From assembly GCF_014873765.1 (NCBI RefSeq), contig NZ_JADBGG010000002.1, positions 62,001 through 126,000 of the forward strand: a DNA stretch of 64,000 nt. Direction: 5' to 3'. This stretch comes from Desulfomicrobium macestii (GTDB lineage: Bacteria; Desulfobacterota; Desulfovibrionia; Desulfovibrionales; Desulfomicrobiaceae). The translations under genes and the position numbers were made by a program. The notes beneath the pieces were generated by a model. That model saw only the letters and a list, made by a program, of their open reading frames with translations, was not told the origin of the DNA and ran no database searches. Positions 53,379-64,000 of the stretch are shown here, in pieces; position 1 is the stretch's first letter; every line of letters begins with the position of its first letter.

Positions 53379-55082
53379 ATGAGCACGTTCGATCAAGGAC
53401 TGATCGCCCAGATCAAGGCCCGCCTGCGCATCGAGGACGTGATCGGAAGACACGTTGAGCTCAGGCCGTCCGGCACCAGACTGGTCGCTCCATGTCCGTT
53501 CCACCAGGAAACCAAGCCGTCCTTTTCGGTCAATCCGGAAGGGGGCTTTTATTATTGTTTCGGATGCCAGGCTTCCGGCGACATCATCGAATTCTACCGC
53601 GCCATCAACGGCCTTGAATTTGGCGAAGCCGTCGAGGCGCTGGCGCGAGAGGCCGGCCTTGAGGTTCGCAAGCGTCCTGAATACAGGGCGCCGGGAGAGA
53701 TTTCCCGCTCCGAGTGCCTTGATATGCATGCCTTGGCGGCGGTCTTTTACAAGGAGATGCTGGGCCGCGGACCGGGAAAAACCGCGCGCGAGTATATCGC
53801 GGGGCGCGGACTGGCTCCGGAAATCGTGGACCGCTTCAGCCTGGGCTGGGCTCCGGCCGCATGGAACGAGCTGCGCGATCACCTGCGCGGACGCGGGTTT
53901 TCCGAGGTCCTCGCCGAAAAAGCGGGGCTGGTCAGCAAGTCGGCCAAGGGTTCCTATTACGACCGGTTTCGCGAGCGGCTCATTTTTCCGATCATGAACC
54001 TGTCGGCCCAGACCGTGGCCTTTGGCGGCCGCAGCCTGGTGGACGGCGACGGTCCGAAATACCTGAATTCGAGCGAGACGCCCATCTACACCAAGGGTGA
54101 GCATCTCTACGGCCTGTTTCAGGCCCGGCGTGCCATGTCCCACTCCAAGAGCGTGCTTCTGACCGAGGGGTACGTGGACGTGTTGAGCCTGCATCAGTTC
54201 GGCTTCGAAAACAGTTGCGGGGTGCTGGGCACGGCGCTCACTCCAGAACAGGTGCATCGTCTTTCAGGTTTGGTCGGCCAGGTCGATCTTGTTTTTGATG
54301 GCGACAACGCGGGCCGCAAGGCAGCCTTGCGCAGCGCGGAAATGATCCTGTCGCAGGGTCTCAAATGCAGGGTGCTGTGCCTGCCGGACGGCGAGGACGT
54401 GGACTCCGTGCTGCAGAAGAACGGCCGGGAGAGCCTGCTGGAGCTTTCCGCCCAGGCCGCGGACGGACTCGATTACTGTCTGCGGCAGCTGTCCGCCAAC
54501 CAGTCTCCCAAGGAAGTGCTTAACTGGGCCATCGGTTTCATGTCGCGGCTTGGAAAGCTGGACTGGAAGTCCTTTTACCTGCCCAAATTGGCTGCGGGAC
54601 TCGGACTGTCGGAAACCGAATTGCGCCGCACGCTGGATGAAAAAGGCACGGGTGTCGCCGCGTCGGCGCCGGCAGGTCTGGAGCAGTGCAAGCCTTCCCA
54701 GCTGGACAGGAATCTGTTGGCCTTTGCCGTGCGTTTTCCCGAATATCATGGGCAGCTGCACGAGCTCGGGCTTGGCGAGGCCCTGGCCACGGAACGGGGC
54801 AAAATTTTCTGGAGCAAGATTTTCGGGGTCAGCCCGCATGAAGTCCTGAGCCGCATGGATCAGGGCGAGAAGCAGTTTTATGTTCAGTGCCAGATGCGAA
54901 CCGACGTCACGGTTGATGACGGCCGGAGCGAATGGGACGAAGTCCGGGATTTTTTGCGTCAGACGGGCCAGCGCCGTGAGTTGGAGAGTCTCAACTTCGG
55001 GTTGCGCAAGGCCCGTCAGAGCGGCGATTTCCAGGAAGAGCTTCGCCTTTTGGCCTTGATCCAGGCCAAGACACAGTGCTGA
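53379..55082 (+). CDS. dnaG: DNA primase
   Basis: A 567-residue primase. The zinc finger is [11 protein letters not shown] and CFGC at about residues 40-64, the catalytic core follows, and the TOPRIM motif is [13 protein letters not shown] near 258-270 with [13 protein letters not shown] about 45 residues later. The C-terminal helicase-binding domain is divergent, as usual. It precedes rpoD by 55 bases and follows mutS2 by 19. Confidence 0.95.
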   Translation: MSTFDQGLIAQIKARLRIEDVIGRHVELRPSGTRLVAPCPFHQETKPSFSVNPEGGFYYCFGCQASGDIIEFYRAINGLEFGEAVEALAREAGLEVRKRPEYRAPGEISRSECLDMHALAAVFYKEMLGRGPGKTAREYIAGRGLAPEIVDRFSLGWAPAAWNELRDHLRGRGFSEVLAEKAGLVSKSAKGSYYDRFRERLIFPIMNLSAQTVAFGGRSLVDGDGPKYLNSSETPIYTKGEHLYGLFQARRAMSHSKSVLLTEGYVDVLSLHQFGFENSCGVLGTALTPEQVHRLSGLVGQVDLVFDGDNAGRKAALRSAEMILSQGLKCRVLCLPDGEDVDSVLQKNGRESLLELSAQAADGLDYCLRQLSANQSPKEVLNWAIGFMSRLGKLDWKSFYLPKLAAGLGLSETELRRTLDEKGTGVAASAPAGLEQCKPSQLDRNLLAFAVRFPEYHGQLHELGLGEALATERGKIFWSKIFGVSPHEVLSRMDQGEKQFYVQCQMRTDVTVDDGRSEWDEVRDFLRQTGQRRELESLNFGLRKARQSGDFQEELRLLALIQAKTQC

Positions 55083-55137
55083 GAAAGGATTTTCACGTCG
55101 GCGGACGAAAGGTTTTTATCAACTTTGGGGGGAACGG

Positions 55138-56893
<1,756 letters not shown>

Positions 56894-56904
<11 letters not shown>

Positions 56905-57616
56905 CCTGAACGTGATCTCAAATCCCAAGGCAACCTTCCGGGTTGCCTTCTTTTTTGGGCCGCTGCTTCAGGTGCTGGCCGTCGTCCTGGCGCTGGTGCT
57001 TTCTGCGCAGGGCGTTTCGGCCCAGACGTGGCGCGTCGGGGTTCAGGCGGTTCTGGACGGGGACACCTTGATTCTGGACGGAGGGGAGCGCCTGCGGCTG
57101 CGTGGCATCGACGCGCCGGAGATCTCGCGCGGGGACAAGCCTGGGCAGCATTACGGCAGTCAATCCCGGGACAGGCTTTTTTCCCTGGTTTCCGGCCAGA
57201 TCCTTGATTTGGAAGAAAAGGAGCTCGGCAGGGACCGTCATGGACGATTGGTCGGAATCGCGCGGCTTGCGGACGGGCGGATGGTCAACCTGATCATGAT
57301 TGAAGAAGGTGCGGCTTTCGTCTATCCTCACCCGTCGGACAAGGACAGGGCACTGACCGGTCGCCTGCTTGCCGCCCAGAACGCGGCCATGGAGCAGGGC
57401 AAGGGTTTTTGGCCCGCGATTCTCAGTGGCCCCGTCGCCAAGGCCGGCTATGTCGGCACGAAGAGCAGCAAGCGTTTTCATACATTGCCCTGCACGCAGG
57501 GACGCAAGGTCGGTGTCTCCAACCGGGTATATTTTTCCTCCTTGCGGGAAGCCTTCGCGGCCGGTTATGCACCGGCGCGGGAGTGCACTCCCTGGCCCGT
57601 GCAATCGGGCCGCTAG
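56894..57616 (+). CDS. Secreted thermonuclease-family (SNase-like) nuclease with C-terminal Ada-type metal-binding segment
   Basis: A 240-residue protein, probably exported. The hydrophobic stretch [23 protein letters not shown] is a signal peptide with an AQA-type cleavage site. The SNase fold shows [22 protein letters not shown] (metal Asp and Arg) and [14 protein letters not shown]. The last 45 residues ([24 protein letters not shown]) resemble the cysteine metal site of Ada. The ATG at 56894 overlaps the rpoD stop but lacks a ribosome site, and the rpoD terminator lies inside its first 20 codons, so a later start is possible. Confidence 0.78.
56927..56956 (+). terminator. rpoD terminator, inside the start of the nuclease frame
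   Basis: AAGGCAACC, loop TTCCG and GGTTGCCTT, followed by C and six Ts: a well-formed intrinsic terminator 22 bases past the rpoD stop. Confidence 0.82.
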
Positions 57617-57640
57617 CCTACCAAAACCGGAGCGATTTGC

Positions 57641-58999
57641 TTGAAAGCCATTATTGTCGGAGCGGGAGAAGTCGGATTTCACATTGCCAAACGACTGGCC
57701 GCCGAAAACAAGGATGTGGTGGTCATCGACCGCAACCCTGCCGTGCTGCAGCGCATTCTCGAACACATGGACGTGCAGGTGCTTGAAGGCTCCGGCTGCA
57801 GCCCGCTTGTGCTGGGCGAGGCCGGCATCACCAAGGCCGACATGCTGCTGGCCGTGACCGACAGCGACGAGATCAATCTCATGGCCTGCACCTTCGCCAA
57901 CATGCTGGCCCCGGGGCTGACCAAGCTGGCCCGCATCCGCAACGACGAGTACACGGCGTATGGACAGCAGCTGGCCAAGGGCATCGGCATCGGGATCATC
58001 ATCAATCCGGAGGTCGAAGTGGTGCGCACCATCGAGCACATGCTGCGCGCCCCCGGAGCCGTCGACATCTGCGACCTTGCGGACGGGCGGATCAAGATCG
58101 TCGGAACCTGGATCACCTCGGGCAACCCGATGGTCGGGACCAGCCTCATGGACTTGCGCCGCAAGGCCGGAGACATGCAGCTCATCGTCGCGGCCATCGT
58201 GCGTGACGACAAGGTCATCGTGCCCACGGGCTCCGACGAGATCCTCGACGGGGATCTGGTCTATTTTGTCTGCGAGGACAGTCAGTTGCAGTCGGTGTTT
58301 TCCTTTCTGGGCAACCGCTCCGGCAAGAAGAGCAGCGTGCTGATCATCGGCGGCGGGAACATCGGCCTGCGTCTGGCCCGCGCCCTGGAAAAAAAGCCTG
58401 TCCACGTTAAGCTCATGGACAAGAGCCCCGAGCGCTGTTCCGTGCTGGCCGAGGAACTCGACCGGACCGTGGTTCTGGTCGGAGACGGCACGGACCAGGA
58501 AGCGCTTCTTGAAGAGAATATCGGCGCCATGGATGTGGTGGTGACCATGACCGGCAACGAGGAGAGCAACATTCTGGCCTCGCTTTTGGCCAAGAAGCTG
58601 GGCACTCCCATGGCCATCACCCGCCTGAACAAGATCGAATACATGCCGCTGGTGCGGGCCATCGGTCTTGAGCATATCGTAAGTCCCCGGCTTTCGGCGG
58701 TGAACAGCATATTCAAGCATGTGCGAAAAGGCGGGGTTCTCTCGGCCGTGGCCATCAAGGACGGAGCGGAAGCACTTGAAGCGCTGGTCGGTCCCGAGTC
58801 CGATCTGGTGGGCAGGGCGCTCAAGGACCTTACTTTCCCCAAGGGCGTGCTTGTCCTTTGCATCATGCGCGCCGACGCCGTGCTCATCCCGTCCGGGCTT
58901 GACGTTATCCAGCGCGGCGACCGACTCTTCATCCTGAGCCTGACCGAGTCCATTCCCGGAGTCGAGCGGATGTTGTCCCGGGGACAGGAGAAGGGCTGA
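57641..58999 (+). CDS. trkA: Trk potassium uptake regulatory subunit TrkA
   Basis: Cytoplasmic NAD-binding gating subunit of a potassium importer, 452 residues. It has two RCK halves, each with a Rossmann motif: IIVGAGEVGFHIAKRL at residues ~4-19 and LIIGGGNIGLRLARAL near 233-248. TrkA_C domains follow each half. It starts with TTG at 57641 after GGAG; the ATG alternatives lie far downstream. It is directly followed by trkH with a one-base overlap. Confidence 0.93.
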   Translation: MKAIIVGAGEVGFHIAKRLAAENKDVVVIDRNPAVLQRILEHMDVQVLEGSGCSPLVLGEAGITKADMLLAVTDSDEINLMACTFANMLAPGLTKLARIRNDEYTAYGQQLAKGIGIGIIINPEVEVVRTIEHMLRAPGAVDICDLADGRIKIVGTWITSGNPMVGTSLMDLRRKAGDMQLIVAAIVRDDKVIVPTGSDEILDGDLVYFVCEDSQLQSVFSFLGNRSGKKSSVLIIGGGNIGLRLARALEKKPVHVKLMDKSPERCSVLAEELDRTVVLVGDGTDQEALLEENIGAMDVVVTMTGNEESNILASLLAKKLGTPMAITRLNKIEYMPLVRAIGLEHIVSPRLSAVNSIFKHVRKGGVLSAVAIKDGAEALEALVGPESDLVGRALKDLTFPKGVLVLCIMRADAVLIPSGLDVIQRGDRLFILSLTESIPGVERMLSRGQEKG

Positions 59000-60444
59000 T
59001 GCGCTGGACCATCGCCCTGCACGTCACCGGTCTCATCCTGCTTTGCGTGGGCCTGTGCATGTTCCTGCCCCTGGCCTGCGGCTGGTATTATGACGATACC
59101 TCCGTGGCACCGCTTTTTCTGTCCCTGTGCGTGACGGTGCTGGCCGGGGCCTTTCTGATGTTCGCCTTCAAGCGCCCCAAACCGCTGGTCATCAACCATC
59201 GCGAGGGCATGGTCATCGTCTCCCTGGGCTGGGCCGCGTGCGCCTTTTTCGGAGCCCTGCCCTTTGCCCTGGGCGGATTTCCCTCCTTCACGGACGCCTT
59301 TTTCGAATCCGTCTCAGGCTTCACCACCACTGGTGCGTCCATACTGACCAACATCGAAGCCCTGCCCAAGGGGCTTCTTTTCTGGCGCAGCCTGACTCAC
59401 TGGCTGGGCGGCATGGGCATCATCGTCCTGACCATCGCCATTTTGCCCTTTCTGGGCGTGGGCGGCATGCAGCTGTACAAGGCCGAGGTGCCGGGCCCCG
59501 TGGCCGACAAGCTCCAGCCCCGGATCAAGGATACGGCCATGAGCCTGTGGAAGGTTTATGTGCTCTTCACCGTGATCCAGGTTGTGCTCTTGATGTTTGG
59601 CGGCATGGATCTCTTCGAGAGTATCTGTCATTCCTTCGGGACCATGGCCACAGGCGGATTCTCGACGCGCAATACCTCCATCGCGGCCTACGATTCCGCC
59701 TACATCGATGGCGTGATCACGTTTTTCATGCTTGTGGCCGGAGTCAATTTCGCCCTTCATTTTCAGCTCTTTCGCGGAAGGCCGCTGGCCGTCTGGCGTG
59801 ATCCGGAATTTCGCTTTTTCGTGATTCTGGTTCTTGTTCTGACCGTCGTCGTAACCGTTTCCATCCAGGGTTCAAGCTACCCCTCCTGGTTCGATGCCCT
59901 GCGCTTCGGATCGTTTCAGGTAGCCTCAATCCTCACCACCACCGGCTACGCCACTGCGGACTACGAGCTTTGGCTGCCCCTGTCGCAAGGGGTGCTGCTC
60001 CTGTGCATGTTCATCGGCGGTTGCGCCGGATCCACGGCGGGCGGGATCAAGTGCATGCGGGTCATGTTGCTCTTCAAGCATGCCTACCGCGAGCTGTTTC
60101 GACTTGTGCATCCCCGGGCCGTGCTCCCGCTCAAATTCGGCCCCAAGCTGGTCAAGGAAGAGGTGCTGACGAGCATCTGGGGATTTTTCGTTCTCTTCAT
60201 CGTCCTTTTCGTACTCTCGGCGCTGGCCCTGGCCGCCATGGGAGTGGACGTGCTGACCTCTTTCGCGGCGGTTGTGGCGTGCATCGGCAATATCGGCCCG
60301 GGCCTCGGCGAAGTCGGTCCGGTTGATAACTACGCGGCGATCCCGACCCTGGGCAAATGGGTGCTGAGTTTTTGCATGCTGCTTGGGCGCCTTGAGATTT
60401 ATACGGTATTGGTGTTGTTTGTGCCTGAATTCTGGCGAAAATAG
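58999..60444 (+). CDS. trkH: Trk potassium channel subunit TrkH
   Basis: A 481-residue membrane protein with the four pore repeats of the SKT family. Selectivity-filter segments include SVSGFTTTGAS, FGTMATGGFSTRN, ASILTTTGYATADY and VACIGNIGPGLGEVG. It imports potassium under control of TrkA. Its ATG shares a base with the trkA stop. A small gene of unknown role follows after 19 bases. Confidence 0.94.
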   Translation: MRWTIALHVTGLILLCVGLCMFLPLACGWYYDDTSVAPLFLSLCVTVLAGAFLMFAFKRPKPLVINHREGMVIVSLGWAACAFFGALPFALGGFPSFTDAFFESVSGFTTTGASILTNIEALPKGLLFWRSLTHWLGGMGIIVLTIAILPFLGVGGMQLYKAEVPGPVADKLQPRIKDTAMSLWKVYVLFTVIQVVLLMFGGMDLFESICHSFGTMATGGFSTRNTSIAAYDSAYIDGVITFFMLVAGVNFALHFQLFRGRPLAVWRDPEFRFFVILVLVLTVVVTVSIQGSSYPSWFDALRFGSFQVASILTTTGYATADYELWLPLSQGVLLLCMFIGGCAGSTAGGIKCMRVMLLFKHAYRELFRLVHPRAVLPLKFGPKLVKEEVLTSIWGFFVLFIVLFVLSALALAAMGVDVLTSFAAVVACIGNIGPGLGEVGPVDNYAAIPTLGKWVLSFCMLLGRLEIYTVLVLFVPEFWRK

Positions 60445-60463
60445 ACAGTCCTGGGAGAAAATC

Positions 60464-60655
60464 ATGACCGAATGGATAGAGATGGGAAAGTTTGCCGAGC
60501 TCGATGATGTTGCACAGAAAGAAGCGAACCGTCTGGCGGAATACGCTTTGGATGTGGCCCTGGACCCGGCCTCGGTGATTCGTTTCGAGGAGACCGACAA
60601 GGGTTTCAGACTGCTTATCGACGAAGATCTGTACAAGTTTTATCAGGGACTTTGA
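60464..60655 (+). CDS. Small acidic protein, unknown function
   Basis: A 63-residue protein starting MTEWIEMGKFAELDDVAQK with a GGGAGAAA ribosome site. It is acidic, predicted mostly helical, with no cysteines, signal or membrane segment. I recognise no family. Its stop overlaps the ATG of the HD-domain gene (TGATG), so the two are translationally linked, downstream of trkAH. Confidence 0.7.
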   Translation: MTEWIEMGKFAELDDVAQKEANRLAEYALDVALDPASVIRFEETDKGFRLLIDEDLYKFYQGL

Positions 60656-61422
60656 TGGATCCGGTCGTGTTGCGGGAGATGCGCGCCCGTTTTGTCGGGA
60701 TGGCCGGCGAGTACGCCGAGCGTCTGGGTGATCGGCGTGAGCACATCATCCTGAAACGCGACCACTCCCTGCGTGTGCATGCCCTGGCCGCGAAGATCGT
60801 GGCCAGGGAGAGCATCGCCCCGCCCGCGCCGTACCTGGCCGCGGCGCTTGTGCATGATATCGGCAGGTTTTCGCAGTTCGAGAGGTTTGGCACCTATCGC
60901 GATGACCAGTCCGTGGACCACGGCGAGGAGGGGGCCGATTTTCTGCGCGAGGGGGATTTTCTGTCGGCTTTCGAGCCGCAGGTTCGGGATTGCATCATCC
61001 TGGCGGTGCGGCTGCACAACAAGCGCGAAGTCCCCCGGGACATGGACCCGCTGAGCAGGGCGCTGTGCAACGTCGTCCGGGATGCGGACAAGCTCGATAT
61101 CGTGCCGGTGGTTTTGGCCAAGCTCGGTGCCCCCGGCCCGCAGGACCCCGTGGTCACCCTTGGGCTCATGGACGAACCGGAGGCCTGGACCGAGCTTGTC
61201 GCCGAAGCCGTGGCCGACGGCGAGAGCCCTGCGTACGGGGAGCTTCGCTACATCAACGATTTCAAGCTGCTGCTTGCCTCATGGGGACCGAAACTGGTCC
61301 ATGGCGCAAGCCGGCGCATTTTCTCCGGGCGCGGCTATCTGGACAGCCTCTTCGACCTGCTCCCGAAAACCGAGCGCTTCTCGGGACTCAAGAGCTGCCT
61401 TGCCGGTCATCTTGAGCGCTGA
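60655..61422 (+). CDS. HD-domain phosphohydrolase-like protein
   Basis: A 255-residue metal-dependent hydrolase of the HD superfamily. Ligand motifs are HSLRVHALAAKIV, ALVHDIGRFSQF near 68-79, VDHGEEGADFL, and AVRLHNKREVP with RDADKLDIV later. The natural substrate is unknown; nucleotides are typical. It overlaps the preceding small gene by one base and its last 35 bases overlap the convergent BPL_N-like gene. Confidence 0.82.
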   Translation: MDPVVLREMRARFVGMAGEYAERLGDRREHIILKRDHSLRVHALAAKIVARESIAPPAPYLAAALVHDIGRFSQFERFGTYRDDQSVDHGEEGADFLREGDFLSAFEPQVRDCIILAVRLHNKREVPRDMDPLSRALCNVVRDADKLDIVPVVLAKLGAPGPQDPVVTLGLMDEPEAWTELVAEAVADGESPAYGELRYINDFKLLLASWGPKLVHGASRRIFSGRGYLDSLFDLLPKTERFSGLKSCLAGHLER

Positions 61423-62632
61423 ACTGCAACCATAGCAGCTCGTCAAGGGTGCGCAGGATATCTCCGTACAGCCCCCCGTATCCGGGGAACTTTCCGAAAA
61501 GCTCCTGTTTGCGGCGTTGCAGGCCAGGTGATGCGCTGGCTTCCGGCGAGGATGGAGACGTGGCCAGGATGCGGCGCTCCTGCAACAGGTAGTCGCGGGT
61601 CTGCGCGCAAAAATCCCGGCAGAGGTGGCTGCATTTGGCTCCGTGTTCGGCCCAGTATTCCTTGGCCGGCGCGGTCGCCTCATTGTGTCTGGCCTGCCAG
61701 GCCATGGCCAGCAGGAAGTTGATGGGCGAGCCGGGCACTCCGCGCCGCCAGCCCAGAAGCCAGGGGGTGCGCCAGAAGAGCAGAAAATGATTCTGGCCGA
61801 ATGATACAAGATCGGCCAGGTCGGCATGCACGCTTCGCAGCGCTTCGTCGTCCCACAGCGCCTCTTCCCGGCTCAGGTCCCAGGCCGGTACGCCGGGGGC
61901 CGGGTCGAGGCCGAGCAGGCGGCAGAGCAGGGCGTTGGCCTGGGGCGAGGTCGGCGTCTCAAGATGCGCGTAGCTGAGCACGAAGGAACCCTGACCGTAA
62001 GCGCCCCGGACGATGCACGGTTCCCGGCGCAGCCGCTCCGGACTCAGGTTTATGCCGTACAGCTCTTCCCACTGTCCCACCTCCGAAGCCGCGATGCCGG
62101 ACCAATCCAGATCGGCGGACCAGAAGTCCGGGCCGGGCCCTTCGTAGCGCGCCAGCACTTCCAGTTCCGTGTCCTTGGCCTGAAATTGCGAGGGCCACCA
62201 GACCGGCAGGGCGGCCTCGTACTCTTCGCCGTTCTCGGTGACGATGCAGTTCAGGTGTCCGCTGAAATTGGGCAGCCGCTGACTGGCCGCCTTGCGCGAC
62301 CAGGGGCACAGATCCAGAAAGGGTGCGCCGCGCTCCGAACCGAGCGCCAGGCCCGCGCCTCCGCAGAAACCCAGGTACTTGCCGCCGCCGCGTATGTGCT
62401 CGCGGATTTCCCTGCGGCCGTCTTCGCCCAGGGCCAGGGATTTGAGCCTGGCCCAGCCCCCCGGGACGAGCAGCGTGGCGCCTCCATGACCGCGCAATGC
62501 CCCGGCGCGGACCTGCTCGGCCTTGAGCAGGGTCACGGGGGCGTGCAGGGCTTTCAGGGCGCGGTGGAGAAGCAGGACCCACAGGTGCGATTCGTCCCAC
62601 AGCAGGACCAGGGGCGGGAGGTGTCTGTGCAT
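61388..62632 (-). CDS. BPL_N-like (biotin-protein-ligase N-terminal/glutamine amidotransferase-like) protein
   Basis: A 414-residue protein whose first ~250 residues resemble the class I amidotransferase-like BPL_N fold: VLLWDESHLWVLLLHRAL near the start, TLLVPGGWARL, and GKYLGFCGGAGLALG, where the Cys sits at the nucleophile elbow. The rest is unlike known domains, with several cysteines (AKCSHLCRDFC). No biotin-ligase catalytic domain is present. The ATG at 62632 is used; a start at 62668 adds 12 residues. Function unknown. It ends 35 bases inside the HD-domain gene. Confidence 0.68.
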   Translation of the reverse strand: MHRHLPPLVLLWDESHLWVLLLHRALKALHAPVTLLKAEQVRAGALRGHGGATLLVPGGWARLKSLALGEDGRREIREHIRGGGKYLGFCGGAGLALGSERGAPFLDLCPWSRKAASQRLPNFSGHLNCIVTENGEEYEAALPVWWPSQFQAKDTELEVLARYEGPGPDFWSADLDWSGIAASEVGQWEELYGINLSPERLRREPCIVRGAYGQGSFVLSYAHLETPTSPQANALLCRLLGLDPAPGVPAWDLSREEALWDDEALRSVHADLADLVSFGQNHFLLFWRTPWLLGWRRGVPGSPINFLLAMAWQARHNEATAPAKEYWAEHGAKCSHLCRDFCAQTRDYLLQERRILATSPSSPEASASPGLQRRKQELFGKFPGYGGLYGDILRTLDELLWLQFSAQDDRQGSS

Positions 62633-62675
62633 GTCCGACGGACTAGCAGGAAGCACGATGGCGGGCAAGTCGGGC

Positions 62676-62704
62676 TTGATTTTTGGGGTTCGCCCCAGTA
62701 CTCA
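62676..62704 (+). promoter_or_regulatory. Possible valS promoter
   Basis: TTGATT (62676-62681), 17-base spacer and TACTCA (62699-62704). A transcript would start near 62711, immediately before the hairpin below. Confidence 0.4.
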
Positions 62705-62718
62705 TTTTTGTTTCCGTG

Positions 62719-62743
62719 GCGCCGGGCATTCCGGCGCTTTTTT
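62719..62743 (+). terminator. Terminator-like hairpin in the valS leader
   Basis: GCGCCGG, loop GCATT, CCGGCGC, then six Ts, ending 33 bases before the valS ATG. No plus-strand gene lies upstream for at least a kilobase, so its only apparent target is the valS transcript itself. Confidence 0.65.
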
Positions 62744-62776
62744 GCCGCAAACAGCTCATTATCCGGAGTTCATCAT

Positions 62777-64000
62777 ATGGCCAACGAGACGCTTTCCAAG
62801 GGATACGAACCAGCCGACGTGGAAGAGCGGTGGCTTGAGTACTGGAAGACGCACCAGAGTTTCACCCCCGACGCGGCCAAGGCCGCGACCCACGTCAAGG
62901 ACAATTACTCCATCGTCATCCCGCCGCCCAACGTCACGGGGGCCCTGCACATGGGACACGCTCTCAACCTCACCCTGCAGGACATCATGTGCCGCTACAT
63001 GCGCCAGCGCGGCAAGACCGTGCTCTGGGTGCCGGGCACGGACCACGCGGGCATCGCCACTCAGAACGTGGTCGAACGCAAACTCCTGGGCGAGGGCAAG
63101 AAGCGTGAAGACCTTGGCCGCGAGGAATTCATAAACCGCGTCTGGGAATGGAAGGAAGACTACGGCGGACGCATTCTGAACCAGATCCGGCGCATGGGCG
63201 CCAGCGTGGACTGGAGCCGGGAACGCTTCACCATGGACGAGGGACTGACCAAGGCCGTGCGCGAGGTTTTCGTCTCTCTCTACGAACAGGGGCTTGTCTA
63301 TCGCGGCAAGTACATCATCAACTGGTGCACCCGCTGTCACACGGCCCTGGCCGATGACGAGGTCGAGTACGCACCGGCCAAGTCGACCCTCTATCATTTG
63401 CGCTATCCCCTGGAGGACGGTTCGGGTTCCGTGACCGTGGCCACGGTGCGCCCCGAAACCATGCTCGGCGACACGGCCGTGGCCGTGCACCCCGAGGACG
63501 AACGCTATCAGTCCATGATCGGCAAGTACGTCATTCTGCCGCTGGTGGGGCGGCGCATTCCGATCATCGCCGACGCCTACGTGGATCGCGAATTTGGAAC
63601 CGGCTGCCTCAAGATCACTCCGGCCCATGACATGAACGACTGGGAACTGGGCCGCAAATACGGTCTGGAGGCGATTGGCGTCATCGACGACAAGGGGTGC
63701 ATGAACGACAACGCGCCCGAGGCGTATCGGGGCATGAGCGCCGTCGACTGCCGTACGCTCATCGCCCAGGATCTGCGCGCCTGCGGGGCGCTCACCGCCG
63801 AGGAGCCCTACGAGAACAAGGTCAACCAGTGCTATCGCTGCAAGACCACCATCGAGCCGTTCGTGTCCGAGCAGTGGTTCGTTTCCGTCAAGCCCCTGGC
63901 CGAAAAGGCCCGCCTTGCCGTGGAGGACGGACGTACGACCATCTGGCCCGCGCAGTGGAACAAGACCTATTTCAACTGGCTCGACAACATCCGCGACTGG
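62777..64000 (+). CDS. valS: Valyl-tRNA synthetase, N-terminal part (cut by window edge)
   Basis: The first 408 residues of valyl-tRNA synthetase, which runs past the window end. The HIGH motif is PPPNVTGALHMGHAL at about residues 50-64, and the start of the CP1 editing domain is visible from ~185 (TVRPETMLGDTAVAVHP is the hydrolytic signature). The ATG at 62777 starts MANETLSKGYEPADVEERWL. A weak GGAG site precedes it. A hairpin with a T-run lies 33 bases upstream. Confidence 0.96.
   Translation, partial: MANETLSKGYEPADVEERWLEYWKTHQSFTPDAAKAATHVKDNYSIVIPPPNVTGALHMGHALNLTLQDIMCRYMRQRGKTVLWVPGTDHAGIATQNVVERKLLGEGKKREDLGREEFINRVWEWKEDYGGRILNQIRRMGASVDWSRERFTMDEGLTKAVREVFVSLYEQGLVYRGKYIINWCTRCHTALADDEVEYAPAKSTLYHLRYPLEDGSGSVTVATVRPETMLGDTAVAVHPEDERYQSMIGKYVILPLVGRRIPIIADAYVDREFGTGCLKITPAHDMNDWELGRKYGLEAIGVIDDKGCMNDNAPEAYRGMSAVDCRTLIAQDLRACGALTAEEPYENKVNQCYRCKTTIEPFVSEQWFVSVKPLAEKARLAVEDGRTTIWPAQWNKTYFNWLDNIRDW

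Noticed and set aside
62777-64000. Truncated or broken valS
   Set aside because: The frame is open to the last base, so it is simply cut by the window edge.

Overview
The window is a dense, GC-rich chromosomal segment of an anaerobic deltaproteobacterium. The best fit is the Desulfovibrionales, and a Desulfomicrobium-like sulfate reducer is my guess from gene content. Supporting traits are a four-subunit 2-oxoacid:ferredoxin oxidoreductase, a ferredoxin:thioredoxin reductase catalytic subunit next to a glutaredoxin, and an oxygen-defence set (Fe-superoxide dismutase, rubrerythrin, thiol peroxidase, ferritin). A SulP anion transporter and efflux and glycosyltransferase genes with Gram-negative features agree. 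Most of the window is core housekeeping. I see no prophage, insertion-sequence transposase, CRISPR array, tRNA or rRNA.

Layout. 1-3.2 kb (minus): a lipid-synthesis operon DUF177-rpmF-plsX-fabH-fabG behind a good sigma70-type promoter, divergent from rpmB. 3.7-8.05 kb (minus): sodB, an RNA methyltransferase, gltX, and a small redox/Fe-S cluster (Nfu, FTR catalytic subunit, glutaredoxin). 8.2-15.6 kb: an epimerase whose second half is AT-rich, rarD-mtgA, a nitroreductase with fumC, and a GT2/tmk/HD-nuclease operon. 15.8-21.4 kb (plus): korDABC-surE-fba-gap, closed by a strong terminator. 21.5-29.05 kb (plus): dnaE, queD, dtd and two glycosyltransferases. 29.1-35.5 kb (minus): a complete RND tripartite efflux operon with its TetR regulator and two matching operators. 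35.5-36.2 kb: a gene-free block of 117-bp tandem repeats, one of them interrupted. 36.3-46.8 kb: rubrerythrin, a DEAD-box helicase with a structured leader, a TrmO-aldolase fusion, a tandem universal stress protein, a 126-bp palindrome, a SulP transporter with an unusual insertion, a UvrD-type helicase and a phosphodiesterase. 47-50.3 kb: tpx-ferritin, DUF2062-rsmA, HU and a small membrane protein. 50.4-56.9 kb: the macromolecular synthesis operon rpsU-yqeY-mutS2-dnaG-rpoD. 56.9-64 kb: a secreted nuclease, trkA-trkH, small and HD-domain proteins, a BPL_N-like protein and the start of valS.

How they work together. The rpmF-plsX-fab group ties ribosome and membrane lipid synthesis. kor, fba, gap and fumC cover central carbon and ferredoxin reduction. 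The macromolecular operon couples translation, replication priming and transcription initiation. Many start codons were moved inward from the longest reading frame, because neighbouring genes overlap by 1-20 bases or because a terminator lies in the extension.

The most unusual items are the interrupted 117-bp tandem array, the TrmO/class II aldolase fusion, the coiled-coil insertion inside the SulP membrane core, terminator-like hairpins just before gltX, valS and the DEAD-box helicase, and an rpoD terminator inside the signal-peptide region of the next gene. I did not find a clearly new multi-gene system.
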